NCBI GenBank assembly: GCA_038253555.1
Contig: JBBSGZ010000052.1
Coordinates: forward strand, 1 to 23,074
Source of the DNA: JALYUA01 sp038253555
Lineage (GTDB): Bacteria; Acidobacteriota; Thermoanaerobaculia; UBA5066; Gp7-AA6
DNA length: 23,074 nucleotides
Direction: 5' to 3'
In this document: one piece after another, positions 1 through 7,113 of the stretch
How positions within the stretch are numbered: the stretch's first letter is position 1
Layout: every line of letters begins with the position of its first letter
The notes under the pieces: generated by a model
Database searches by the model: none
Seen by the model: the letters and a program-made list of their open reading frames with translations, nothing else
What the model was told of the DNA's origin: nothing
Made by a program: the position numbers and the translations under genes

Positions 1-90
1 AGAAGGTCGTTCGAGGTCTCCTGGCCCGAACTCGCCACCCAGCCGCCACGCACCTCAAACCCTCCGGAGGTATCGCCAAAGAAAACTTAA
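1..90 (+). CDS. possible 3' end of an upstream gene (partial)
   Basis: Frame 1 is open from the window edge to a TAA at 88-90, giving about 29 residues that end in PPEVSPKKT. Third codon positions are mostly G or C, as expected for a gene in this genome. Frame 3 is also open, to a TGA at 111-113, so the frame is not settled. No family can be recognised from so short a tail, and it could equally be non-coding. Confidence 0.25.
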   Translation, partial: RRSFEVSWPELATQPPRTSNPPEVSPKKT

Positions 91-233
91 CCTCAATCAA
101 CGAGAAGGCTTGACAGGCGACGCGTCATAGAAGGGGGCCCGAAGGTCGGTGTTGCGTTTTCATCACGGCGGTGATCGAGACCTCCCTCGCTCGCGCTCGG
201 AGCGGCCCAGGTAAGGGGTTTTCCGGGCCGCCC

Positions 234-242
234 TGTTACAAT
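234..242 (+). promoter_or_regulatory. candidate extended -10 element
   Basis: TGTTACAAT matches the extended -10 pattern TGnTAnAAT and stands out from GC-rich surroundings, 33 bases before the ATG at 276. No good -35 lies 16-18 bases upstream, which is tolerated in extended -10 promoters. It would drive the receiver-kinase-TonB gene. Nothing else clear is seen in 91-275. Confidence 0.35.
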
Positions 243-275
243 TCTTTCGACTCTCCCGAAAAAACAGCTCACCGG

Positions 276-3098
276 ATGGCAAAAAAGGTCCTCCTGATCG
301 ACTACGAGCCGCGCTCGGTGGAGCGCGTGCGGACTCTTCTTTCCCCCCCGGAGTATTCGTTGACGGTGGCGACCGACGGGGAAGAGGGGTTGACCCTCGC
401 CGGGGGTTCTCAATTCGACCTGGTCGTTCTTTCGGGGATGCTGCCGCGGCTGCCGAGCGCCGAGGTGATCCGCGAGATCCGGCGGAAGGGGGGCGCGACG
501 GCCCCGCCCATCCTTCTCGTCGTTTCCGGGTACGGCGGCTCCAACCCCAAGGCCGACGCGCAGCGGGTGGGCGCGTTCGACATCGTCGTGAGGCCTTTCA
601 CGGACCAGGTTTTTCTGGCCGCCGTACAGTCGGCGCTCGGAACGGATGCGGGGGCCCGTACGATGCGGATCCCCACGATCCAGATGGCCGCGGCGCAGCC
701 GACGCTGACCTCGGATGACATCTTTTCGGACGTTCTGGAGGAGGTGGGCCGCGACCGTTCCCCGCTCGAGGTGACGCCTCCTCGAGGGACCCCTCTGGCG
801 CTGACGGGCGAGCAGCAGATCGAAAAGCGGCTCCGCGAGACGCTGTCCGGTATGGTGGACCGCGCCTCGACCCGGCGTCCCCCTTCGCCACCGCCCCCCC
901 TTCCGATGCCCGCGTCCTCCGCCGCGCCCGCCTCCGGCCCCCGGTTCTCGACGGACGCCGACATCGACCGCATGATTTCCGACACGCTGTCGGGCCTCAA
1001 GGTCCCGTCGAGGCCGAGGCCGAGCCCCGGCCCGGACGCCACTCCGGAGTTCGGCGTTCGGCTCGAAACTCCGCCCCCGGCCCCGTCTGAGCCCTTTTCT
1101 CCCGCGCCCGTCCCGGCTGTCGTCGCGCCGCCGCGCGTTTCCGAGCCCCATCGCGTGAGCTCGTCGGGCCCGGACCAGTTCGGGCAGTACGAAATCTTAG
1201 AGCGCATCGCGGCAGGCGGCATGGCCGAGCTCTCCAAGGCGCGGCGCTCGGGGGTCGAAGGTTTTCAGAAGATCGTCGCGATCAAGAAGATTCTTCCACA
1301 CCTGGCGGACAACGACGAATTCATCACGATGTTCGCCGACGAGGCGAAGCTCGCTGCGCAGTTGAATCACCCGAACATCGTTCACATCTTCGATCTCGGG
1401 AAGATCGAGGCGGGCGGCTACTTCATCGCGATGGAGTACGTGGATGGGCGCGACCTCCGCTCCCTTCTCCAGTCCGCTCGCGAGTTCGACACTCCGCTTC
1501 CCGTGCCGCTGGCCGTGTACGTCGCCTCGAAAATTGCCGCGGCTCTCGACTATGCGCATCGTCGGCGCGACGGCGAAGGCCGCGAGTTGAATGTCGTCCA
1601 CCGCGACGTCTCTCCGCCGAACATCCTGATTTCCTACGAGGGCGACATCAAGCTGTGCGACTTCGGGATCGCAAAGGCGGCCTCCAAGGCGTCGCAGACG
1701 CAGTCGGGGGCCCTCAAGGGAAAAGTTCAGTACATGTCGCCCGAACAGGCCTGGGGCCGGCCAATCGACCGGCGCAGCGACATCTTCTCGCTCGGATGCG
1801 TGCTCTTCGAAATGCTCACCGGCGAAAAGCTTTTCCGGGGAGACACCGACCTTTCGGTGCTCGAGAAGGTACGCGCCGCGCAGGTGCTCGTGCCCTCGAC
1901 GGTGAACCCCGAGGTCCCGAGGGGGCTCGACGCGATCGTCGCGAAGGCGCTCGCGCGCGAGCCGGAGGAGCGGTACGGCATCGCGTCCGACATGCTCCGG
2001 GACCTCGAAGGCGTCCTCTACTCTTACACCCCGGCGCCGGGAAGCGCCGACCTCGCCATTTATCTTCACCGGCTGCAGGCCGAGGAGTCGGCGCGGCAGG
2101 AAACGAAGGACCGCGAGGCGTCTCGCGGCGGCCCCGCGCCGGAGCCTGCGCCGCCGCGAAAATCGAAAGGCGCTCCCGTCGCCCGCCGCACGGGATCGAC
2201 TCCGCGCCTCGTTGTGCCGCCCGACACGCTGGGGACACGCGACCTCCCGCCCGCGGCGAAGAAGGAGCCGACCGATTCCGGAGTATTCGGGTCTTTTTCC
2301 GCCACGAAAACCGAAGCCGAGCGCAAGAGCCGCATGCCGCTGTACTCGATGATCGCGGCGTCGGCCCTTCTTTTGACCGGCCTCGCCGTCTGGCTCACGC
2401 GCCGCGCCCCGGCCGTGGCGCCCGCGCGGGCGCTCCCGACGGCGGTTCCCGCCGCCGCCCCCACCGCCGCGCCGCCCGCGGCGGCCGTCACCCCTGTGGC
2501 GGGGGTCGACCCGAAGGCGATCGAGGACGAAGTCCAGCGGCAGATCGCCAGCCGCCGCAAAGAGCTGCAGAAGGCGCTGGAATCTTCGAAGCCCTCAAGA
2601 GTCACCCCGCCGGCGGCCGCCGTGAAAAGAGCCGAAGAGCCCGCCGTCGCCCCTCCGCTCGTGACTGTTCGCGAGGCGGCGCCGGAACCGGCGCGCCCGG
2701 AGCCGACGGTTCGGGAGATCGTCCCCGAGCCCACGGCGGTCCCCGCTCCGCCGACCCGCCCTCCGCCGGCGCGTGCCGAGCCGCGGGACGAGGTCACGCG
2801 TGGCGACCTCGTCGGCCCCGGGGCGGGCGTCGTCGAGCCCGCGTTGCTGTCGACGCCACGGGTGACCTATCCCGCAATCGCCCGGCAGCAGCGGCTGACT
2901 GGAAGAGTCATCGTGCTCGCGCTCGTCACCGAGGACGGCGTGGTGTCCGAGGCGCGCGTCCAGCAGGGGCTCCCTTCGCGAACGGGAGTCAACGAGGCCG
3001 TCCTGGAGGCGGTCCGCGCTTCGAAGTTCCGCCCCGCGACGAAGGGCGGCGTTCCCGTCCGGATGTGGCGGACGGTGGTGGTCGATGTCAGACCGTAG
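276..3098 (+). CDS. degenerate receiver - Ser/Thr protein kinase - TM - TonB C-terminal domain fusion protein
   Basis: The protein has about 940 residues. Residues 1-125 resemble a response-regulator receiver (MAKKVLLIDYEP, LSGMLPRLP, VVSGYG, VVRPF), but the phosphoacceptor Asp is Ser53 and the switch Lys is Arg106. A Pro-rich linker follows. A Hanks-type kinase spans about 302-580, with GGMAE in the nucleotide loop, VAIKK (Lys337), HRDVSPPN (Asp444, Asn449), DFG at 462-464 and SPEQAWG, so it looks catalytically competent. One membrane helix lies near 690-708, then an Ala/Pro-rich stretch with a short coiled coil, then a TonB C-terminal domain at about 857-940 (TPRVTYPAIARQQRLTGRV, ASKFRPA). 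The kinase should therefore be cytoplasmic and the TonB domain periplasmic. I chose ATG 276 because the receiver fold begins there; a GTG at 171 would add 35 residues unlike any domain. A sensory or envelope-signalling role is inferred; whether the TonB domain energises a receptor is unknown. Confidence 0.88.
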   Translation: MAKKVLLIDYEPRSVERVRTLLSPPEYSLTVATDGEEGLTLAGGSQFDLVVLSGMLPRLPSAEVIREIRRKGGATAPPILLVVSGYGGSNPKADAQRVGAFDIVVRPFTDQVFLAAVQSALGTDAGARTMRIPTIQMAAAQPTLTSDDIFSDVLEEVGRDRSPLEVTPPRGTPLALTGEQQIEKRLRETLSGMVDRASTRRPPSPPPPLPMPASSAAPASGPRFSTDADIDRMISDTLSGLKVPSRPRPSPGPDATPEFGVRLETPPPAPSEPFSPAPVPAVVAPPRVSEPHRVSSSGPDQFGQYEILERIAAGGMAELSKARRSGVEGFQKIVAIKKILPHLADNDEFITMFADEAKLAAQLNHPNIVHIFDLGKIEAGGYFIAMEYVDGRDLRSLLQSAREFDTPLPVPLAVYVASKIAAALDYAHRRRDGEGRELNVVHRDVSPPNILISYEGDIKLCDFGIAKAASKASQTQSGALKGKVQYMSPEQAWGRPIDRRSDIFSLGCVLFEMLTGEKLFRGDTDLSVLEKVRAAQVLVPSTVNPEVPRGLDAIVAKALAREPEERYGIASDMLRDLEGVLYSYTPAPGSADLAIYLHRLQAEESARQETKDREASRGGPAPEPAPPRKSKGAPVARRTGSTPRLVVPPDTLGTRDLPPAAKKEPTDSGVFGSFSATKTEAERKSRMPLYSMIAASALLLTGLAVWLTRRAPAVAPARALPTAVPAAAPTAAPPAAAVTPVAGVDPKAIEDEVQRQIASRRKELQKALESSKPSRVTPPAAAVKRAEEPAVAPPLVTVREAAPEPARPEPTVREIVPEPTAVPAPPTRPPPARAEPRDEVTRGDLVGPGAGVVEPALLSTPRVTYPAIARQQRLTGRVIVLALVTEDGVVSEARVQQGLPSRTGVNEAVLEAVRASKFRPATKGGVPVRMWRTVVVDVRP

Positions 3099-3215
3099 TT
3101 GCGGGTGCCCGTCGGATGCGGCCGAAGAAATTTCCAGCGGGATGTGTCAAGCTCCCGGCACAGGATCTTGCACGATGCGGGCGAGGGCCGGGCGATTTGA
3201 GGAGGTCAACGGAGC

Positions 3216-3440
3216 ATGAGTCTTTCTCCGGATCAGAAGAAGTTTTACGAGAACACCCTCTCGGTCACCAAGGGGGAGATCAACGACCTGGAAGGCCTCA
3301 TCCAGGAAGAGCTCGCCAAAGTCAAGGACCGGCTGGCCGAGCTTCAGAACGCCCAGAAGGCGGCGCGGCAGATGTACGACGCCGCGTGCATGCGCCTCGG
3401 CATTCCGAACGATCTCGAAGAAGCCGAAGCCCAGGGCTGA
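3216..3440 (+). CDS. small coiled-coil protein, unknown function
   Basis: This gene encodes 74 residues, is rich in Glu, Lys, Gln and Ala, and is predicted to be almost entirely helical (INDLEGLIQEELAKVKDRL). It has no signal peptide, membrane helix or Cys pair. A strong ribosome binding site, GAGGAGGT at 3199-3206, sits 9 bases before the ATG and makes this one of the best-supported starts in the window. It lies 117 bases after the kinase-TonB gene and 28 bases before the importer binding-protein gene, so it may be co-transcribed with the importer. I do not recognise the family. A small cytoplasmic scaffold or adaptor is possible, but nothing in the sequence decides this. Confidence 0.75.
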   Translation: MSLSPDQKKFYENTLSVTKGEINDLEGLIQEELAKVKDRLAELQNAQKAARQMYDAACMRLGIPNDLEEAEAQG

Positions 3441-3468
3441 TCCCTCGCCGGGTCGGGGGGATGCCTGC

Positions 3469-4356
3469 ATGGCGCTCGCGGCCGGACTTTTCCGCCTCGC
3501 CACACGCGGGGTGCGAGTCGTGCTCCTCACCACTGCGGCGCTCGGCGCGGCGCGCTGCGAAAGACACCCCTCCCTTTCGTCCGGCCGGGCTCCCGCACGG
3601 GCCGCAACCCGCGTGGTCGCTCTCGCGCCGAACCTGACCGAGATCGTTTTCGCTCTCGGCGCCGGCGCATCCCTCATCGGTGTCTCCGACTTCTCCGACT
3701 TTCCGGCGGCCGCTCGTTCCGTCCCTCGAGTCGGAGGCCTGGAGGTCAGCGCGGAACGCGTCGCGTCGCTGACCCCCGACCTCGTCCTCGCGACAGCCGA
3801 GGGAGGCAATCGCAAAGGCGCGGTCTCCGCGCTGGAGGCGTCGGGAATCCCCGTGCTGGTCGTTCCGGGAGGCTCTCTCAACGAGGTGCTGAGTGGCATC
3901 GAGCTCGTCGGCGGGAGGCTCGGCCGCGAAGCGGAGGCCCGCCGCTTGACGCGGTCCCTGCGCGACCGGCGGGAGGCCGTCCGGCGGTCGCTTTCTTCCC
4001 GACCGCGTCCGCGCGCCGTCCTTCTCGTGTGGCCCGATCCCCCCTCCGCCGCCGGAGGTGGCACCTTTTTAGACGACGTGCTCAGGGAAGCGGGCGCCGA
4101 GAACCTGGTTTCGGGACGTCCCGGCTGGCCCGTGCTCTCGGCCGAATGGCTCGCGACGGCCGCGATCGAAGTGGCCGTCGTCCCGGACTCGCCCGGCAAT
4201 CGTCCCGTCTTCGACCGCGCGTTCTCCGCCGGGGCTCTCTCCCGCGGCTCGATCCGGGCCGCGCGGCTCATCCGCCTGGATGAGTCCTCGCTGACGCGGC
4301 CCGGCCCGCGCGTCTTCGATGCTCTCGAGCAGCTCGCGCGGGGGCTTTCCCGTTGA
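3469..4356 (+). CDS. BtuF-like periplasmic substrate-binding protein of a corrinoid/iron-siderophore ABC importer
   Basis: This 295-residue protein has the BtuF/FepB-type binding fold (periplasmic binding protein family 2). The N-lobe carries LAPNLTEIVFALGAGASLIGVSDFSDFP and PRVGGLEVSAERVASLTPDLVLA, which are close to BtuF signatures. The C-lobe carries GGGTFLDDVLREAGAENLV. A hydrophobic segment at about residues 15-28 looks like a signal peptide. Cys30 could be a lipidation site, but Arg29 before it is atypical for a lipobox. ATG 3469 has a GGGGGG stretch 8 bases upstream. The gene overlaps the permease gene by four bases (TTGA), so the two are probably translated in a coupled way. Similarity to BtuF favours vitamin B12, but siderophore or heme cannot be excluded. 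No cobalamin riboswitch fits in the short gap upstream. Confidence 0.85.
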   Translation: MALAAGLFRLATRGVRVVLLTTAALGAARCERHPSLSSGRAPARAATRVVALAPNLTEIVFALGAGASLIGVSDFSDFPAAARSVPRVGGLEVSAERVASLTPDLVLATAEGGNRKGAVSALEASGIPVLVVPGGSLNEVLSGIELVGGRLGREAEARRLTRSLRDRREAVRRSLSSRPRPRAVLLVWPDPPSAAGGGTFLDDVLREAGAENLVSGRPGWPVLSAEWLATAAIEVAVVPDSPGNRPVFDRAFSAGALSRGSIRAARLIRLDESSLTRPGPRVFDALEQLARGLSR

Positions 4357-5324
4357 AGGCGCGGGGACCCGCCCTCTGGCTGATGACGGGAGCGATTCTC
4401 GCCGGCTGCCTCATTCTTGGCGTGTCGGTAGGCGGAGTGCGTCTCTCGCCCCTGGCCGTCTGGTCCGGGGCGGGGGCGGAGGGCGAGACGGCACGCCTCG
4501 TCGCCTCGATCCGGATTCCGCGCGTCGCCCTGGCGGCGCTCGTCGGCGCCTGCCTCGCCCTGGCGGGCGCGGCGCTCCAGGCGCTGCTGAAAAACCCCCT
4601 CGCGGACCCGTTTCTGCTCGGCACCTCGGGGGGGGCGGCGACCGGCGCCGCGCTCGCGAGCCTTCTCGGCGTCTCGCCCCTTTTTTCGCCCGGAGCGGCG
4701 TTCGCCGGGGCGGTGGTCTCCTCCGTCGGGGTGGCCGCTCTGGCCCGGCGCGGCGGACGTCTCGACCTGCAGCGGCTCCTCCTCGGAGGACTCATCGCGA
4801 ATGCGTTTTTTTCCGCGATTCTGCTGGGCGTCTTTTCCCTCGCGTCCTCGGAGACCGCGAGGACGATGCTGTTCTGGATGATGGGAAGCCTCGCCGACGC
4901 GTCGCCGCATAAAACTCTCGCCCTCCTCCCATACGCGGTGGTCGGCGCCGCCGCGCTCCTCGGCTCTGCGTCGCGCCTGAACCTTTTCTCGGTCGGGGAG
5001 GAGAACGCGGCGGCGCTCGGCGTGGATACCGAGCGTTCGAAGGCCGTCGTGTTTCTCGCCTCGTCGCTCCTCACAGGCGCGGCCGTCGCATTCGCCGGCA
5101 TCATCGGATTCGTCGGGCTCCTGGTCCCGCACGCCGCGCGCGCGGTCGCCGGCAACGACCAGCGCACGCTGCTGCCGCTGTCGGCGCTTTCGGGTGCCGC
5201 GCTCCTCATCGCGGCGGACGCCGTTTCGCGCGCGGTGGCGGCGCCCTCCGAGCTTCCGATCGGCGCCGTCACGGCCGCTATCGGAGCACCCGTGTTCGTG
5301 TATCTCCTCCTGCGAACGCCGTGA
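4353..5324 (+). CDS. BtuC/FecCD-family ABC importer permease
   Basis: This 323-residue, very hydrophobic protein fits the usual length of FecCD permeases, which have about ten helices. Two family signatures are clear: GAALQALLKNPLADPFLLGT at about residues 70-90, and GIIGFVGLLVPHAAR near 250, in the region that contacts the ATPase. It would dimerise in the inner membrane and take substrate from the binding protein encoded just upstream. The chosen start is the TTG at 4353, whose TTGA overlaps the previous stop. An ATG at 4383 would remove only ten residues and is a real alternative. Its own stop overlaps the GTG of the ATPase gene. Confidence 0.9.
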   Translation: MKARGPALWLMTGAILAGCLILGVSVGGVRLSPLAVWSGAGAEGETARLVASIRIPRVALAALVGACLALAGAALQALLKNPLADPFLLGTSGGAATGAALASLLGVSPLFSPGAAFAGAVVSSVGVAALARRGGRLDLQRLLLGGLIANAFFSAILLGVFSLASSETARTMLFWMMGSLADASPHKTLALLPYAVVGAAALLGSASRLNLFSVGEENAAALGVDTERSKAVVFLASSLLTGAAVAFAGIIGFVGLLVPHAARAVAGNDQRTLLPLSALSGAALLIAADAVSRAVAAPSELPIGAVTAAIGAPVFVYLLLRTP

Positions 5325-6154
5325 CGGCTCTCGCGGAACAGGCGCCTTTGATCCGTCTCGAGGTCCGCGGCCTGACCGCCGCTTACGGGCCGAACCCGGC
5401 GCTCCGCGGGCTGGATGCCCGGATTTTTGCCGGGGAGATCGTCGCGATCCTGGGCGAAAACGGATCCGGAAAATCCACGCTGCTCAAGGTGATTGCGCGC
5501 ATCCTCCCGCCCGCCGCCGGCGAAGTGCTCCTGGACGGCCGCCCCCTCCCTGCGATCGCGCGCCGCGAGACCGCCCGCCGCATCGCGTACGTGGCGCAGA
5601 GCGCGGACCTCGTGTTTCCGATCCGCAGCCTCGACCTGGTGCTGCAGGGCCGCGCTCCGCACGGCCGGGGCTTTTCCGCGGACTCCGCCGAGGACCGCGA
5701 GCGGGCGCTCGCCGCCATGCGCGCCTGCGACGTGGCGGGGCTCGCCGACCGCGACGCGTCGGCTCTTTCCGGCGGGGAGCGGCGTCGCGTGTTTCTCGCC
5801 CGGGCGCTGGCGCAGGAGGCCGAGGTCTGGCTGCTGGACGAGCCGACGTCGGGCCTCGACCCGCGCCACCGGATCGATTTCTTGGACGTGCTCGTGCGAG
5901 AGCACCGCGCGCGCGCCACCACCGTCCTGCTCGTCACGCACGAGGTGGATCTCGCCCTGTCACTGGCCGACCGCGTCCTTCTCCTCCGGGAAGGCCGGGC
6001 GCTCGCGTCAGGCACTCCCGAAGAGGCGTTGACGCCGGCGGCCCTCCGCGACGTCTTCGGCGTCGACGCACGGGTGGACCGGGACGCGGGCGGCCGGCGG
6101 CGCGTCGTCTGGGTGGGCAGGGCCGCATCCGGTGACGGCCGCCCGGCGGGGTAG
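5321..6154 (+). CDS. BtuD/FepC-like ABC importer ATPase
   Basis: This 277-residue ATP-binding subunit powers import through the permease encoded just upstream. All core motifs are present: Walker A GENGSGKST at 45-53, Q-loop in YVAQSADLVF, signature LSGGERRR, Walker B VWLLDEPTSGLD, and the switch His in LLVTHEVDLALS. The C-terminal part (LADRVLLLREGRALASGTPEEALT) is typical of the BtuD/FhuC/HmuV group. GTG 5321 is chosen because it overlaps the permease stop as GTGA, the same coupling used one gene earlier. An Arg/Gly-rich tail of about 20 residues follows the conserved domain. The exact substrate is inferred only from the neighbours. Confidence 0.92.
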   Translation: MTALAEQAPLIRLEVRGLTAAYGPNPALRGLDARIFAGEIVAILGENGSGKSTLLKVIARILPPAAGEVLLDGRPLPAIARRETARRIAYVAQSADLVFPIRSLDLVLQGRAPHGRGFSADSAEDRERALAAMRACDVAGLADRDASALSGGERRRVFLARALAQEAEVWLLDEPTSGLDPRHRIDFLDVLVREHRARATTVLLVTHEVDLALSLADRVLLLREGRALASGTPEEALTPAALRDVFGVDARVDRDAGGRRRVVWVGRAASGDGRPAG

Positions 6155-6168
6155 GATCGGACTTCCCC

Positions 6169-7044
6169 ATGTGGTTCAAGAAGGAGAAGCCGCCCAAGGA
6201 GCCCCGCGACGGCCGCCCCAGCAAGGTCCCCGAGGGACTCTGGGTCAAGTGCGACAGCTGCCGCGAGATCCTGTACAACAGGGAGCTCGCCCGCAACTTC
6301 AAGATCTGTCCCAAGTGCGGGTTCCACTTCCGTCTCTCGGCGCCGGAGCGGCTGAGGATGCTGTTCGACGGCGAGCAGTACGTCGAGCTCGAAGGGAACC
6401 TGCGGTCCCAGGACCCCCTGAAATTCCGGGACACGAAGCGGTACCGCGACCGGCTCAAGCAGTACCAGGAGACGGTCGGCACCTCGGACGCGATCGTGAT
6501 CGGGTCCGGCACGATGGGCGGCATTCCCGTCATCATCGGGGCGATGGAGTTTTTCTTCCTCGGCGGATCCATGGGATCCGTCGTCGGAGAAAAGGTCACG
6601 CGGGCCGCGGAGCGCGCTCTGGCGGAGCGCAGGCCCCTCCTGATCGTCTCCACCTCCGGCGGCGCACGGATGCAGGAGGGAATTCTCTCCCTCATGCAGA
6701 TGGCGAAGATCGCCGGGGCGCTCGCGCGACTCGCGGACGCCGGCATCCCCTACATCTCGATCATGTCCGACCCGACGACCGGAGGCGTCACCGCCTCTTA
6801 CGCCATGCTCGGCGATCTGAACGTAGCGGAGCCCAACGCGCTCATCGGGTTCGCCGGGCCGCGGGTGATCGAACAGACGATCCGGCAGACCCTCCCGGAG
6901 GGATTTCAGCGTTCGGAGTTTCTCCTCGAGCACGGGATGCTGGATTTTTTAGTCGACCGGTCGGAGATGAAAGACACGCTCGTGAGGTGCCTGAACCTCC
7001 TGTGGGACGCAAGAAAGGCGGAAGAGGGCGGCATCCCGGCGTAG
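6169..7044 (+). CDS. accD: acetyl-CoA carboxylase carboxyltransferase subunit beta
   Basis: AccD, with AccA, transfers CO2 from carboxybiotin to acetyl-CoA, giving malonyl-CoA for fatty-acid synthesis in the cytoplasm. The protein has 291 residues, the normal length. The N-terminal zinc ribbon is intact: CDSC at Cys28 and Cys31, and CPKC at Cys47 and Cys50. The carboxyltransferase domain shows MEFFFLGGSMGSVVGEK, STSGGARMQEGILSLMQMAK, SDPTTGGVTASYAMLGD and GFAGPRVIEQTIRQ. ATG 6169 starts with the usual MWFKK. It begins 14 bases after the importer ATPase gene and precedes folC, a gene order also known from E. coli (accD-folC). accA is not in the window. Confidence 0.97.
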   Translation: MWFKKEKPPKEPRDGRPSKVPEGLWVKCDSCREILYNRELARNFKICPKCGFHFRLSAPERLRMLFDGEQYVELEGNLRSQDPLKFRDTKRYRDRLKQYQETVGTSDAIVIGSGTMGGIPVIIGAMEFFFLGGSMGSVVGEKVTRAAERALAERRPLLIVSTSGGARMQEGILSLMQMAKIAGALARLADAGIPYISIMSDPTTGGVTASYAMLGDLNVAEPNALIGFAGPRVIEQTIRQTLPEGFQRSEFLLEHGMLDFLVDRSEMKDTLVRCLNLLWDARKAEEGGIPA

Positions 7045-7113
7045 GGGGCGGGAGGCGCGGGACTCTGCCGGCGGCCTCAGCGTTCCCCGCTTCTGCCGCT
7101 CCTGGCCGATCGC

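Noticed and set aside
110..115. Perfect TTGACA upstream of the kinase gene
   Set aside because: No -10-like sequence lies 15-19 bases downstream (the region is GGGGGC), so it is not a convincing promoter.
171..275. GTG start at 171 for the kinase gene
   Set aside because: It adds 35 residues with no domain similarity before a textbook receiver start at 276, and would place the candidate -10 at 234-242 inside the gene.
3099..3468. Possible cobalamin riboswitch before the importer
   Set aside because: The gaps are 117 and 28 bases, split by a real small gene, and I see no B12-box-like conserved core.
3147..5132. Long open frame of 661 codons on the minus strand opposite the importer genes
   Set aside because: It is low-complexity Arg/Gly/Ala/Pro-rich translation, typical of antisense frames in GC-rich genes. 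The plus strand carries clear BtuF and BtuC motifs.
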